This document shows, piece by piece, positions 6,951 to 15,650 of a DNA stretch of 42,936 bases. The number at the start of each line of letters is the position of its first letter. Position 1 is the stretch's first letter. This stretch comes from Cryomorphaceae bacterium (GTDB taxonomy: Bacteria; Bacteroidota; Bacteroidia; Flavobacteriales_D; SKUL01), in assembly GCA_007695365.1 (NCBI GenBank), contig REDV01000051.1:1-42936 (forward strand), in the 5' to 3' direction. The position numbers and the translations under genes are program-made. A model generated the notes under the pieces. That model was not told the origin of the DNA, searched no databases, and saw nothing but the letters and a program-made list of their open reading frames with translations.

Positions 6951-7396
6951 GCGATTCACAACATAGCGCCAAAAAAATTGTAGACCGCATGTACAACCAC
7001 GACCCCTTCAGTCAGTGGCTGGGCATTGAGCGACTGGAAGACGGTCCGGGAACATCCACGCTCCGCATGACGGTGCGTGAGGAAATGCTCAACGGTTTTT
7101 CCATCGCCCACGGCGGAATTACTTATGCACTTGCCGACAGCGCACTTGCTTTTTCCGCCAACGCCCACGGCATACAATCGGTCTCCATCGAAACTTCGAT
7201 AGCTCACACCAAAGCCGTTCATTGCGGCGACGTACTGACCACGCAGGTAGAAGAAATAAGTCTTTCGCGCCGGTTGGGGATATACCAAATCAAGGTATTA
7301 AACCAACACAACGATATGGTGGCGCTGTTTAAAGGAACGGTGTACCGCACCTCCAAACCCTGGGAAATAGAAAACGAAGAAACCTCTGAATCATGA
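6947..7396 (+). CDS. paaI: PaaI-type hotdog thioesterase
   Basis: This 149-residue single-domain hotdog thioesterase starts with GTG at 6947, overlapping the paaH stop as GTGA. The family motif is LNGFSIAHGGITYALADSALAF, with N49, H55-Gly-Gly and D64 as expected active-site residues. PaaI hydrolyses hydroxyphenylacetyl-CoA and related dead-end CoA esters, which frees trapped CoA during phenylacetate degradation. Its place between paaH and the thiolase gene is typical of paa clusters. An internal ATG at M15 would cut off the conserved N-terminal helix, so GTG is preferred. It is cytoplasmic. Confidence 0.88.
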   Translation: MSDSQHSAKKIVDRMYNHDPFSQWLGIERLEDGPGTSTLRMTVREEMLNGFSIAHGGITYALADSALAFSANAHGIQSVSIETSIAHTKAVHCGDVLTTQVEEISLSRRLGIYQIKVLNQHNDMVALFKGTVYRTSKPWEIENEETSES

Positions 7397-8601
7397 ACCA
7401 AGCATACATAGTTGACGGTGTACGCACACCGATAGGAAATTTTGGCGGCACCCTTGCTCCGGTGCGCGCCGACGATCTTGCTGCCCACCCTTTGCGCGCA
7501 TTGATGGCCCGCCACCCTCATTTGGATCCGGCAGCCATTGAAGATGTGATTCTGGGCTGTGCCAACCAGGCCGGTGAAGACAACCGAAATGTGGCCCGTA
7601 TGGCACTGCTGCTGGCGGGATTACCCTGGTCGGTGCCGGGCGAAACCGTAAACAGATTGTGTTCATCAGGGATGGCTGCGGCGATGAATGCTGCCCATGC
7701 TATTGCCGTGGGAAACGGATCGGTTTTCGTAGCCGGTGGTATGGAGCACATGACACGCGGCCCATGGGTAATTTCAAAAGCCTCTGCTCCTTTTGGACGT
7801 GATTCGCAGATGTTCGACACAAGTTTCGGATGGCGCTTTATTAACCCAAGAATGCAGGAACTGTACGGCACCGACGGCATGGGCGAAACAGCCGAAAACC
7901 TGGTAGATTTATACCACATCAGCCGCCAGGATCAGGATCGTTTTGCAGCGTGGTCGCACGAAAAAGCCACTGCTGCCCGTAATAGCGGGCGCCTGGCTAA
8001 GGAAATTGCTTCTGTGGAAATTCCAAGAAGAAAACAAGACCCGCTTCTTTTTGAGCACGATGAGTTTATCAAGCCCGGCACGAGTGTGGAAGTACTCGCC
8101 AAATTGCGGCCTGCCTTTCGGCGCGAGGGCGGTACGGTCACTGCGGGAAATGCTTCGGGATTGAACGATGGAGCAGCTGCCCTTTTGCTTGCTTCAGAGC
8201 AGGGATTGAACGACCACGATTTGAAACCAATGGCGCGCATTGTTGCCTCTGCCGTGGTGGGCGTTGAACCCCGTATTATGGGAATAGGGCCGGTTGAGGC
8301 CAGCCGCAAAGCCCTGAAGCGCGCAGGACTTACGCTCGACCAGATAGACATCATTGAACTCAATGAGGCGTTTGCGGCTCAATCGCTGGCCTGTACGCGT
8401 GAACTCGGTCTGGACGATCGCGATGAGCGCATCAACCCCAACGGAGGTGCCATTGCATTGGGGCATCCACTGGGAATGACCGGAGCGCGCTTGCTGTTAA
8501 CTGCTGCTCTCCAGTTGCGCGAAACCGGCAAGCGTTACGCGCTTTGTACGCTGTGTATCGGTGTGGGCCAGGGTTATGCTGTGGTGCTGGAGCGCGCCTA
8601 A
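7393..8601 (+). CDS. paaJ: 3-oxoadipyl-CoA / 3-oxo-dehydrosuberyl-CoA thiolase
   Basis: This 402-residue thiolase has the usual length and all catalytic residues. The nucleophile is C90 in VNRLCSSGMAA, H358 is in IALGHPLGMTG, and C388 is in LCIGVGQG. Two cleavages by PaaJ release acetyl-CoA and finally succinyl-CoA from the opened phenylacetate ring. The gene overlaps the paaI stop by 4 nt and closes the operon. A general acetyl-CoA acetyltransferase would look similar, but the operon and the PcaF/PaaJ-like N-terminus (DGVRTPIGNFGGTLAPVRADDL) favour this role. A convergent gene ends 46 bp downstream and no strong terminator is visible between them. Confidence 0.9.
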   Translation: MNQAYIVDGVRTPIGNFGGTLAPVRADDLAAHPLRALMARHPHLDPAAIEDVILGCANQAGEDNRNVARMALLLAGLPWSVPGETVNRLCSSGMAAAMNAAHAIAVGNGSVFVAGGMEHMTRGPWVISKASAPFGRDSQMFDTSFGWRFINPRMQELYGTDGMGETAENLVDLYHISRQDQDRFAAWSHEKATAARNSGRLAKEIASVEIPRRKQDPLLFEHDEFIKPGTSVEVLAKLRPAFRREGGTVTAGNASGLNDGAAALLLASEQGLNDHDLKPMARIVASAVVGVEPRIMGIGPVEASRKALKRAGLTLDQIDIIELNEAFAAQSLACTRELGLDDRDERINPNGGAIALGHPLGMTGARLLLTAALQLRETGKRYALCTLCIGVGQGYAVVLERA

Positions 8602-8647
8602 GGCTGCTTGCATCTGATTTTTCCGCAGAGCCCGGTAGCATTTTGCC

Positions 8648-9619
8648 TCAGGGGAAAAAGAAATCCATCGGCGGGAAGAGCGATTCCAACAGACGCTCAT
8701 TATAATCCAGAAAATAGGTTTCCGGATTCATGCTGGAGTGAATGATAATCTGGCCCGAAGGGGCTTCATAGGCCCGAACAATCACGTCTTCCGCATTTTT
8801 AAACTGGTAAGCCACCTCAAACAAAGGCTCGGATTCAGGGCGATAGGCATCGGCAAAGTAGGAATGCTTTGTGTCGAGCATAGACACCGTGTACTGGATA
8901 CGCGGTTCTTCGGGCACCAGAGCATTTCCGTACATCCAAACTTCGGGATCTTGCACATCAAAAGTATAGATGTGCTCGGGAGAATAGCGAAACTCTATCC
9001 GCTCCAGTTCGCGAACATCCAGTTTCAGAATACGTTGGTTTCTCCACGTTGAGAAAATCTGGTTGAAATTGGGTCCGAAAAAATTCTCAGCGCTGTAAAC
9101 CTGTTCTCCGTCTGTAAGCCGCACATAGGTGATTCCACGAGAGCGGTCGCGTGGTTCATCCGGACTTTTTCCTTTGCGGTTGTCGTAATACTGAAAAGCC
9201 CCGATTTTAAAATCAATAATGACTCCCTGATTGCCGATGGCAATTACCCGCGTAGCGAGAGAATCTTCCATTTCGAGTTCAGCCCATTGTTCACGCGTGG
9301 TTCCTTTGAGCCGGCTCGGGCGAAGTTTTTCCAATTCCTCCAACAAAATCTCAATACGTCCTTCATGGAGGGGCATATTTGTTGTTCCTCGCATGACACG
9401 CCATTCGTCTCCACTTAAAAAGATCACCACTTCGGCATGATTCTCAGACCGCGCATAAATCTTAAGCGTGTGTATATCCTCTACCGGAACTTTTGGAAAC
9501 TGGTGCTGAAAGGTGTTCTCTCTGTGCTCATCCAGCCACATGGTCATGAGCCAGATTCCGGAGAGGGCAATCAGTAGGGCCAGCATCCACAACGTGGTAT
9601 TTCGCGTAGTTCGGGCCAT
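8648..9619 (-). CDS. DUF4340-domain membrane protein of the gliding ABC operon
   Basis: This 323-residue protein has a single N-terminal membrane helix (about residues 8-27) and a large extracytoplasmic domain rich in beta strands. It matches the DUF4340 pattern often found after GldG-type genes: an N-terminal anchor, LKIYARSEN with VIFLSGDEWRVM, then repeats of the fold. No catalytic motif was seen. It overlaps the gldG stop by 1 nt and is last in the gldA-gldF-gldG-DUF4340 order. That makes it a probable accessory subunit of the ABC complex. Its biochemical role is unknown. Confidence 0.8.
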   Translation of the reverse strand: MARTTRNTTLWMLALLIALSGIWLMTMWLDEHRENTFQHQFPKVPVEDIHTLKIYARSENHAEVVIFLSGDEWRVMRGTTNMPLHEGRIEILLEELEKLRPSRLKGTTREQWAELEMEDSLATRVIAIGNQGVIIDFKIGAFQYYDNRKGKSPDEPRDRSRGITYVRLTDGEQVYSAENFFGPNFNQIFSTWRNQRILKLDVRELERIEFRYSPEHIYTFDVQDPEVWMYGNALVPEEPRIQYTVSMLDTKHSYFADAYRPESEPLFEVAYQFKNAEDVIVRAYEAPSGQIIIHSSMNPETYFLDYNERLLESLFPPMDFFFP

Positions 9620-11145
9620 CAGGAATTCGAGTAATCAGCCTGCATTCGTTTTTTGCGCAATGATCTGCGCTGTTGAAAGCGAATGAGGCCTATGATTAGA
9701 ACAATCGCTACCGGAAGCAGAAAATTTAAAAATTTAAGTGTTGTACGCGTGCCATCTTCCATGGCCTCAATCGGCCTGCTCTGAACCAAACGGTTGCGCA
9801 GTTGAACCAGACCATCATCATCCAGCAACCAATCAACCGCATTCACAAAAAAGTTGATATTGTCTGGTTGCAGTTGACGGGCCTGATCGCGCGGACCGTT
9901 TACGGCAAAGTCGCCGTCGGTCATCACCACCATTCTGGTGAACTCGCCGCGCAAAGCACCCGTGAGAGAAGCAGCTACCGTGATGTGTTCGCGCTTGTAA
10001 TCGGCGAGTGTCCATTGGCGTTGCACGTCCAACACCTGCGGCAAGGGTAGCGCGTGCGCTTGCGCAGAAGTGTGAAGCACGGGTTCGAAGATAAAAGTGG
10101 TGTCTCCTTCGTATTTCAATTCAGACGGAAACTGAAACATCACTGCATCGAGGCCACCAGAAATAGGATTTCCAGAAATGCCCTGCATCAGAGGAAGGTA
10201 TGGGAACGGTACATTGCTGGCATAGGTGAAAAAACCTTGCGTTTGTTGCAGCGTCAGGGCTCCACATCGATTGTCAACAACCAGGTTACGCTCCACCACA
10301 ATACCGTAATTTCTGAGCCATTCCTTCATACCATTCTCTGCAGGAGTGGCAAGAAACTCCACAAAGTCACCTTTAACGGGATTAAAAGCCACGAGCAGAC
10401 GCCCGCCATTAGAGATATAGTCGTCCAGAAAATCAAAATGCCACTGCGGAATGGTGTCAACAGGGTTCACCCAAAGCATTGCCGGATACCTATCTACTGA
10501 CGGCACCGTTCCTCCGGCAATCCAATAGGGCTGCACGTCGTACAGCACCGACATTTCTGCCATGACCTGAGCCAGTTCCGGCAACTCAGGTTCACCGTGG
10601 CCCTGGATAAAGCCAAGGGTGGGTTTTTCCTGTACGGCAAGTTTCCTGATAGCACTCGAAAGGGCGTATTCCATCGATCCGTCGGGCGGAATAAAAGGAA
10701 TCACTTCCATTTCCTCTCCCATTTCTACCGTGGCGCCAAGGTAGGCCCGCATTTGCTTTTTGCGATCTTTCTCGCGCACTTCAATCATCACCGGCGGCAA
10801 TCCCTTTTCGCTTGCTTCCTTTTCGAGTTCTTCCGATTCGTTGGGATTGATAAACTCGTACACAAGGTTTCCGCGTGTAAGAGCTGCATACTCCACCAGC
10901 ATCTCCTTGAACTGATTGCGGGCGCGAAGAAAATCAGGCGGTAGATCCTCGCTGAAATAGGCTCTGACGGTAACCGGCTCCGGGAGGTCGCGCAAGATAC
11001 CTTTGGTAGCACTGCTCAGAGTAAACTGCTTGTTTTCACTCCAGTCGAAACGTGTGTAAAACCGCGCCGACAGCAGGTTTAACATTACGATGATGCCAAC
11101 TACCAGCAACCAATTGACTGAAAAACGAGAGCTTCTCTGACTCAT
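9619..11145 (-). CDS. gldG: GldG, auxiliary subunit of the gliding ABC transporter
   Basis: This 508-residue protein has one N-terminal membrane helix (about residues 11-27) and a long extracytoplasmic region. The region starts with FTLSSATKGILRDLPEPVTVRAYFSEDLP, typical of GldG. A second helix near the C-terminus (LNFLLPVAIVLIIGLIRF) is followed by a basic cytoplasmic tail. The middle part resembles the ABC-type uncharacterised transport domain (GFIQGHGEPEL). GldG works with GldA and GldF in gliding motility of flavobacteria, although the transported substrate is not known. It overlaps gldF by 4 nt (ATGA). Homologues also occur in non-gliding bacteria, so the name records family membership rather than proven motility. 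Confidence 0.87.
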   Translation of the reverse strand: MSQRSSRFSVNWLLVVGIIVMLNLLSARFYTRFDWSENKQFTLSSATKGILRDLPEPVTVRAYFSEDLPPDFLRARNQFKEMLVEYAALTRGNLVYEFINPNESEELEKEASEKGLPPVMIEVREKDRKKQMRAYLGATVEMGEEMEVIPFIPPDGSMEYALSSAIRKLAVQEKPTLGFIQGHGEPELPELAQVMAEMSVLYDVQPYWIAGGTVPSVDRYPAMLWVNPVDTIPQWHFDFLDDYISNGGRLLVAFNPVKGDFVEFLATPAENGMKEWLRNYGIVVERNLVVDNRCGALTLQQTQGFFTYASNVPFPYLPLMQGISGNPISGGLDAVMFQFPSELKYEGDTTFIFEPVLHTSAQAHALPLPQVLDVQRQWTLADYKREHITVAASLTGALRGEFTRMVVMTDGDFAVNGPRDQARQLQPDNINFFVNAVDWLLDDDGLVQLRNRLVQSRPIEAMEDGTRTTLKFLNFLLPVAIVLIIGLIRFQQRRSLRKKRMQADYSNS

Positions 11146-11873
11146 GATTGTCCACTGATTTTGATTCGGTTGATTTGCTGCTCGGCCAAATAAACCCCAA
11201 GGAAAGCGATGGAAACAAAATAGATAATGTTTCGGGTGTCTACCACGCCACGGGCAATTCCCTCAAAATGATTGGACATATTGAGGTAAAAGAATACCTG
11301 GCCGGCCATCCCGGTGAGGTTTTGCGACAACACACCAAACACAATGTGAAAGCAAAGTCCAATGACAAGGGCTATTAAAAATGCCACTACCTGGTTGGAT
11401 GTAAGGCTACTTGCAAAGATTCCAACTCCTATATACGAAGCGCTCATCAGCAAGAGCCCGAGATAACCGCCGATCATTTGTCCCGTATCGGGATTACCGA
11501 TGTAATACAATGTAATGATATACGGTAGGGTACAAAGTAATGCCACAGCAATCAGAAACCACGCCGCGAGGAATTTGCCCATCAACCATTGACGTTGATT
11601 GAGGGCTTTGGTAAGCATAAGTTCCAGTGTTCCGCTTTTCCGTTCTTCGGCAATAAGGCGCATGGTGAGTGCGGGGATGAAGAAGAACAGCGACCAGTAT
11701 GCAATCGCGAAGAATACGCTGAGGCTGGCTTGACCAACGAGGAAAACATCGCTCCCGTAAAACCACGTAAAAAAACCGCTGAAACCCAGAAATAGCACCA
11801 GCATTACATAGGCCACGAGCGAGTCGAAGTAGGATGCGATTTCACGGCGGGCTATGGTTAAGGTTGTTCTCAT
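11142..11873 (-). CDS. gldF: GldF, ABC transporter permease
   Basis: This 243-residue integral membrane protein has about six hydrophobic helices and the ABC2-type permease pattern. The helix after TLTIARREIASYFDSLVAYVM and the central EERKSGTLELMLTKALNQRQWLMGKFLA stretch are diagnostic of the GldF/NosY group. It pairs with the GldA ATPase encoded 9 nt upstream and the GldG subunit that overlaps it. The start MRTTLTIARRE fits the family. The function in gliding is known for flavobacterial homologues only. Confidence 0.88.
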   Translation of the reverse strand: MRTTLTIARREIASYFDSLVAYVMLVLFLGFSGFFTWFYGSDVFLVGQASLSVFFAIAYWSLFFFIPALTMRLIAEERKSGTLELMLTKALNQRQWLMGKFLAAWFLIAVALLCTLPYIITLYYIGNPDTGQMIGGYLGLLLMSASYIGVGIFASSLTSNQVVAFLIALVIGLCFHIVFGVLSQNLTGMAGQVFFYLNMSNHFEGIARGVVDTRNIIYFVSIAFLGVYLAEQQINRIKISGQS

Positions 11874-11882
11874 GATTACGAT

Positions 11883-12809
11883 TTATAGGGTTAGACCACG
11901 GAATATATCTTCGAGGCTGGTTTCTGACGGGCTCATTTCCAATATATACCAACCATTGACTGCGCATGTCCGAGTGAGTGATTGGGCAAACGCGTTGACA
12001 TCTGTCACTTCTGCTTCCCAGAGATTTGATGGAGCATCCAGGGTAGATAATCGCCCGGTTTCGGGCCAGCTTTCGAGGGTTTGTGAAACACTGCTCAAGT
12101 CATTTCCTCCCAGCCTGATGCGCACCATGTTTTTTCCGCTTGCCTGTTGCTTAAGTGATGCTGCTGTGCCATCGGCTACGATTTCACCCCGGTTGATAAT
12201 AAGGATACGATCGCAGGTGGCTTCTACTTCCGGAAGGATGTGGGTGCTTAGAATAACGGTTTTCTCGCGGCCAAGATCCTTGATGAGTTTGCGTATTTCC
12301 ACAATCTGGTTTGGATCGAGTCCGGTGGTTGGTTCATCCAGAATCAGCACTTCAGGGTTGTGAATCATGGCTTGCGCAAGGCCCACGCGCTGGCGGTAAC
12401 CTTTGGAGAGTTCGCCTATTTTTTTGTGCTTCTCACGATTCAGACCACACACGCCTACCATTTCGCGAATACGACGACTTACCTCGGCAGAGGGCACTCC
12501 CTGCACCCGCGCACAAAAATCCAGGTAATCAATTACCGGCATTTCCGTGTATAGCGGATTGTTTTCGGGTAAGTAGCCAATATGTTTTCTGATTTCAGGC
12601 CCGTCATTTAGTACCGACCACTCTCCTACCCGAATATCGCCGCTTTCCACCTCCATACATTGGGTAATCATCTTCATGGTGGTGGTTTTTCCCGCCCCGT
12701 TGGGGCCCAAAAAACCGAGTACTTCTCCGGTGCGAACTTCAAAGGACAGGTCGTTCACTGCCTTCTGTATTCCATAGGTTTTCGAAACCCCGTCTACCAC
12801 TACGTTCAT
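11883..12809 (-). CDS. gldA: GldA, ABC transporter ATPase
   Basis: This 308-residue ATP-binding subunit has a complete nucleotide-binding domain. Walker A is GPNGAGKTTT (residues 35-44), the signature is LSKGYRQRVGLAQ (134-146) and Walker B is VLILDEPTTGLD (153-164). The switch His lies in LSTHILPEVE. A C-terminal extension of about 80 residues is typical of GldA-like ATPases. It is the first gene of a four-gene minus-strand operon, so the system is ATP-driven, with GldF as permease. TACATTCG at 12841-12848 (minus strand) resembles a -7 box at a suitable distance, but it is not a perfect match. In Flavobacterium johnsoniae gldA is separate from gldFG, and here they are adjacent. Confidence 0.88.
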   Translation of the reverse strand: MNVVVDGVSKTYGIQKAVNDLSFEVRTGEVLGFLGPNGAGKTTTMKMITQCMEVESGDIRVGEWSVLNDGPEIRKHIGYLPENNPLYTEMPVIDYLDFCARVQGVPSAEVSRRIREMVGVCGLNREKHKKIGELSKGYRQRVGLAQAMIHNPEVLILDEPTTGLDPNQIVEIRKLIKDLGREKTVILSTHILPEVEATCDRILIINRGEIVADGTAASLKQQASGKNMVRIRLGGNDLSSVSQTLESWPETGRLSTLDAPSNLWEAEVTDVNAFAQSLTRTCAVNGWYILEMSPSETSLEDIFRGLTL

Positions 12810-12893
12810 GGCTTAAATGTCGGCTTTTTAAGGTTCACTGCGAATGTAAGAAGTCAGAAACTTTCGGATGAAAAATGAATGCCTGGCAAGTTG

Positions 12894-13589
12894 TTAAAAT
12901 TCATTAAGGACAGCCCCAAGCGTTCGGACATATTCTTCCACGTATAAATGCCGTGTTTTATACCTGTATTGCATGACCCAGCGTGGATGAGGGAGTGTGC
13001 CCAGTTTGCTGAAAAAGCCGTGCTCCGTGTTCTGCTTTTCCAGAAAGCGATGGTTCTGCCCCTTGCCTACGGTAAAGGCAACACTCCTTTTAATATTCAT
13101 AGTCAATTGTTTATTCATGCTTTCAAGAATAAAAGGCGTGGTGGCTTCCCGAAGCTGGGGAGTATCGTAATAATTCATATTGATTCCGTTGTGCACAAAA
13201 CCTATAGGACACACAGAGCTAAAATGAAAATGTGCAAAGAAATGCTGAGCTCCTCCAAATGCGTCAATAACATCATAAATAAAGGTGGACGAGGGCTCTG
13301 TTCTTTTGGGGTGTGGATTGGGTATTCCACAGTTTTCCTGTAAGCGAACAGGGTCGGTAAAACCTATCCCTGTTAACCCTGCACCCAATCTACCGGGATT
13401 GATACCAAAAAGCAGCACACGCGGATTGCTGTCATTGTAATAGCGCTGATAAAAAGCCGTCATTCCGTTGCGCACTTGCTCTTTACGAAAAGGTAACAGC
13501 GGTTCTACTCCACCAGGTAATGAAGGTACTGTCAAAGCGTCGTAAAAACGGAGCATTTGCTCGCCAAAGGTTTTTGTTGTGTGCATCAT
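12894..13589 (-). CDS. SMUG2-like uracil-DNA glycosylase family protein
   Basis: This 231-residue protein belongs to the uracil-DNA glycosylase superfamily. The catalytic water-binding loop is FGINPGRLGAGLTG (residues 61-74), followed by GFTDP. The second motif, which inserts into DNA, is PHPR at about 200-203. This combination resembles the SMUG2/DUF4918 group described in Bacteroidota such as Pedobacter. The expected role is removal of uracil or oxidised pyrimidines from DNA. A second ATG one codon in is equally possible. A terminator lies just upstream, so it is transcribed separately from the histone-like gene. Activity is inferred from the family. Confidence 0.8.
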   Translation of the reverse strand: MMHTTKTFGEQMLRFYDALTVPSLPGGVEPLLPFRKEQVRNGMTAFYQRYYNDSNPRVLLFGINPGRLGAGLTGIGFTDPVRLQENCGIPNPHPKRTEPSSTFIYDVIDAFGGAQHFFAHFHFSSVCPIGFVHNGINMNYYDTPQLREATTPFILESMNKQLTMNIKRSVAFTVGKGQNHRFLEKQNTEHGFFSKLGTLPHPRWVMQYRYKTRHLYVEEYVRTLGAVLNEF

Positions 13590-13610
13590 TGCAAATTACA
13601 GAAAGGATCA

Positions 13611-13641
13611 AAATAAAAAAAGCCGCGCGATGGCGGCTTTT
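13611..13641 (-). terminator. Rho-independent terminator after the histone-like gene
   Basis: A 9-bp perfect stem, AAAAGCCGC (13618-13626) with GCGGCTTTT (13633-13641), has a 6-nt loop. Read on the minus strand, the stem is followed by TTTTTTATTTT. It lies 18 bp past the stop codon of the histone-like gene and before the glycosylase start. Confidence 0.88.
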
Positions 13642-13659
13642 GTATGAAGCTAATAGAAG

Positions 13660-14478
13660 TTACTTCTTGTCTTCTGAGGCGGTTGCCTTTTTCGCAGCAG
13701 GTGCTGTTTTCACCGGTGTAACTTTGGTGCGGGTTGCAGTCTTCACGCCACTTGTTTTGTTGGCTGCTGAAGGTCCTTTGGGACGGCCAGGGCCTCTCGT
13801 CGCCGATGTTTTAGGAGTGGCGGGCTTTGCAGCTGCAGATTTTGGAGCAGCAGCCTTAGCAACTACAGGATTGGTAGGCTTCGTTACTGCTTTCTTGCGG
13901 CGGGGTTTGCGGGGCTTTTCCTTGGGTGAGGTAACTTTCTTGCCGTACTCGGCTTTGATCTTTCCAGGCGCCTCAAACCAGCTCTTCAGCGCAACAAATT
14001 TAATACGACCGCCTTTGGCGAAGGTATCAACGCGGCCACTATTCTTTCGTAGTCGGAATGCACTGTTTATAATGGCGTTGGTCACTGACTGACGACGTTC
14101 TTCTTTCAGTTTGAAATAAACCATCGCCTCTTCCACCAATTCTTCGTAAGTCAGAGGTTTGTCGAGCTGCTGCAATCTTTTAAGAATAAATGCGCCCCAA
14201 ATAGATTTGGGACCTCGTTTCTTTCCTTTACTCGCTTTTGGGGCAGCTTTACTTTCTGAGGTTGCACCGGCCTTTGCTTCGGTGGTTTTTGCTTTTGAAG
14301 CAGCAGTTGAAATAGCCTGCGCACCCCCCACAGAAATCTGAATTTGAGTTGTATTGTCGCCCAACTGATCGAGCACACCTTTAATGTGTTCCAACCGCGA
14401 CAGGGTTTTTCGAAGTTCTTCGTGGTAGAAGTCGCGCATTGTAGCTACCTCAGAATCTTTGAATTGAAAAGTTGCCAT
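13660..14478 (-). CDS. Histone-H1-like DNA-binding protein with winged-helix-like core
   Basis: From the ATG at 14478 the product is 272 residues. The open frame runs 23 codons further, but a matching promoter at 14503-14536 sits inside that stretch, so the shorter form is chosen. Residues 8-42 look like a coiled coil and 52-90 form an Ala/Lys/Ser linker. Residues 91-170 form a compact helical part ending in GGRIKFVALKSWF, like a winged helix. Residues 172-272 are a Lys/Ala/Pro/Thr-rich tail resembling eukaryotic histone H1. An AT-hook core, GPGRPKG, lies at 229-235 and KKRGPK at 86-91 is similar. It probably binds or compacts DNA. The winged-helix assignment is a guess from pattern, and the function is unknown. 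Confidence 0.75.
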   Translation of the reverse strand: MATFQFKDSEVATMRDFYHEELRKTLSRLEHIKGVLDQLGDNTTQIQISVGGAQAISTAASKAKTTEAKAGATSESKAAPKASKGKKRGPKSIWGAFILKRLQQLDKPLTYEELVEEAMVYFKLKEERRQSVTNAIINSAFRLRKNSGRVDTFAKGGRIKFVALKSWFEAPGKIKAEYGKKVTSPKEKPRKPRRKKAVTKPTNPVVAKAAAPKSAAAKPATPKTSATRGPGRPKGPSAANKTSGVKTATRTKVTPVKTAPAAKKATASEDKK

Positions 14479-14502
14479 TAGATTTAATTTTTTTAGTTTG
14501 AG

Positions 14503-14536
14503 CAAATGTACAATAATTAAAATGACATGAACAAAA
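14503..14536 (-). promoter_or_regulatory. Promoter of the histone-like gene
   Basis: On the minus strand TTTTG (14532-14536) and TACATTTG (14503-14510) are separated by 21 bp, matching the Bacteroidota TTG / TAnnTTTG promoter form. The predicted transcript start is about 20 nt before the ATG at 14478. Confidence 0.6.
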
Positions 14537-14613
14537 CCTGCAATCATAAAAATTGTTCAAATACTTTAAAAGTGGCCGTATTTATTCATGTTTGGGGCTG
14601 ATTGACCTGATTG

Positions 14614-14644
14614 TTTTGATTTAGATAATTGGTGTTTATCTTTG
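14614..14644 (+). promoter_or_regulatory. Promoter of the dehydratase gene
   Basis: TTTTG (14614-14618) and TATCTTTG (14637-14644) are separated by 18 bp, a good fit to TTTG / TAnnTTTG. The start codon lies 34 nt downstream of the -7 box. Together with the divergent histone-gene promoter it accounts for this AT-rich gap. Confidence 0.65.
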
Positions 14645-14678
14645 GGCGAAATCGAATAATTAATCGACAAAACTGAAT

Positions 14679-15641
14679 ATGCACCACACAGATTTGCCAG
14701 GAAATGCTCTACTTCACCAGGCGCAGCAGCGAATTAAGCCGTATGTAAATCGCACCCCGTTGCTGCGAAGCGACTGGCTTAATGAGTGGGCTGGGGCTGA
14801 ATTGTGGTTCAAATGCGAAAACCTTCAGCGGGTCGGAGCTTTTAAGCCACGCGGCGCATTCAATGCAACATTGCAATTATCTGCCGAAGAAAAGCACAGG
14901 GGTGTTGCCACGCACAGTTCCGGCAATCATGCGCAGGCGCTGGCCCTTGTTGCCAAAACCCTGGGAATACAGGCTCACATTGTAATGCCGGAGAACAGCC
15001 CGGCCAGTAAAATTGCCGGTGTGCGCGAATTGGGTGGAGAAATCACTTTTTGCGAGGCTACCGTGGAAGCCCGTGAAGCTGTTTTAAAAGATTTACTTGC
15101 GAAAACAGGAGCTACGTACATTCCTCCCTACGACCACATGGACATCATCATCGGGCAATCAACCGCGGCGCTTGAAATATTTGAGGATGTGCCCGGCGTA
15201 GAAAATGTTTTGGTTCCGCTGGGCGGTGGCGGCCTCTTGAGCGGAACGGCGCTGGCGGCCAAATACAACAACCCCGGTTGCAAGGTTTATGGGGCAGAAC
15301 CATTGAATGTTAATGACGGCGAGCGCTCGTTGAAAAGTGGAACTTTGTGTACCAATCCACCTGGCTCGTTTACCGTGGCCGACGGATTGCGCACCAACCT
15401 GGGCGAGCTGCCCTTTGAAGTGATGAAGTTGTTGGTTCACGACGTGTTGACCGCGCGCGAAGAAACCATTGCCATGGCCATGGAGCTGATTTGGCGGCGA
15501 CTGAAAGTGATTGTAGAGCCTTCAGGCGCGCTGGCACTGGCCGTGCTTCATGAGCACCGCGACCTGTTTAAAGGGCAAAGGGTGGCGTTGATTCTGTCGG
15601 GAGGAAATGTAGATTGGTCTGCTGTACCTTTCCTCAAATAA
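14679..15641 (+). CDS. PLP-dependent threonine/serine dehydratase
   Basis: This 320-residue fold-type II PLP enzyme carries all the expected motifs. K56 in GAFKPRGAFN forms the Schiff base, SSGNHAQA (80-87) binds the carboxylate, and the Gly-rich loop LGGGGLLSG (181-189) binds the phosphate. The Ser in LILSGGNVDW near the C-terminus contacts the pyridine nitrogen. There is no C-terminal ACT regulatory domain, so it resembles catabolic threonine dehydratase or serine racemase rather than biosynthetic IlvA. The likely reaction is deamination of Thr or Ser to the 2-oxoacid. Substrate preference cannot be read from sequence. It has its own promoter and converges on the M48 gene with a 9-bp gap. 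Confidence 0.85.
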   Translation: MHHTDLPGNALLHQAQQRIKPYVNRTPLLRSDWLNEWAGAELWFKCENLQRVGAFKPRGAFNATLQLSAEEKHRGVATHSSGNHAQALALVAKTLGIQAHIVMPENSPASKIAGVRELGGEITFCEATVEAREAVLKDLLAKTGATYIPPYDHMDIIIGQSTAALEIFEDVPGVENVLVPLGGGGLLSGTALAAKYNNPGCKVYGAEPLNVNDGERSLKSGTLCTNPPGSFTVADGLRTNLGELPFEVMKLLVHDVLTAREETIAMAMELIWRRLKVIVEPSGALALAVLHEHRDLFKGQRVALILSGGNVDWSAVPFLK

Positions 15642-15650
15642 ACAGTCTTG

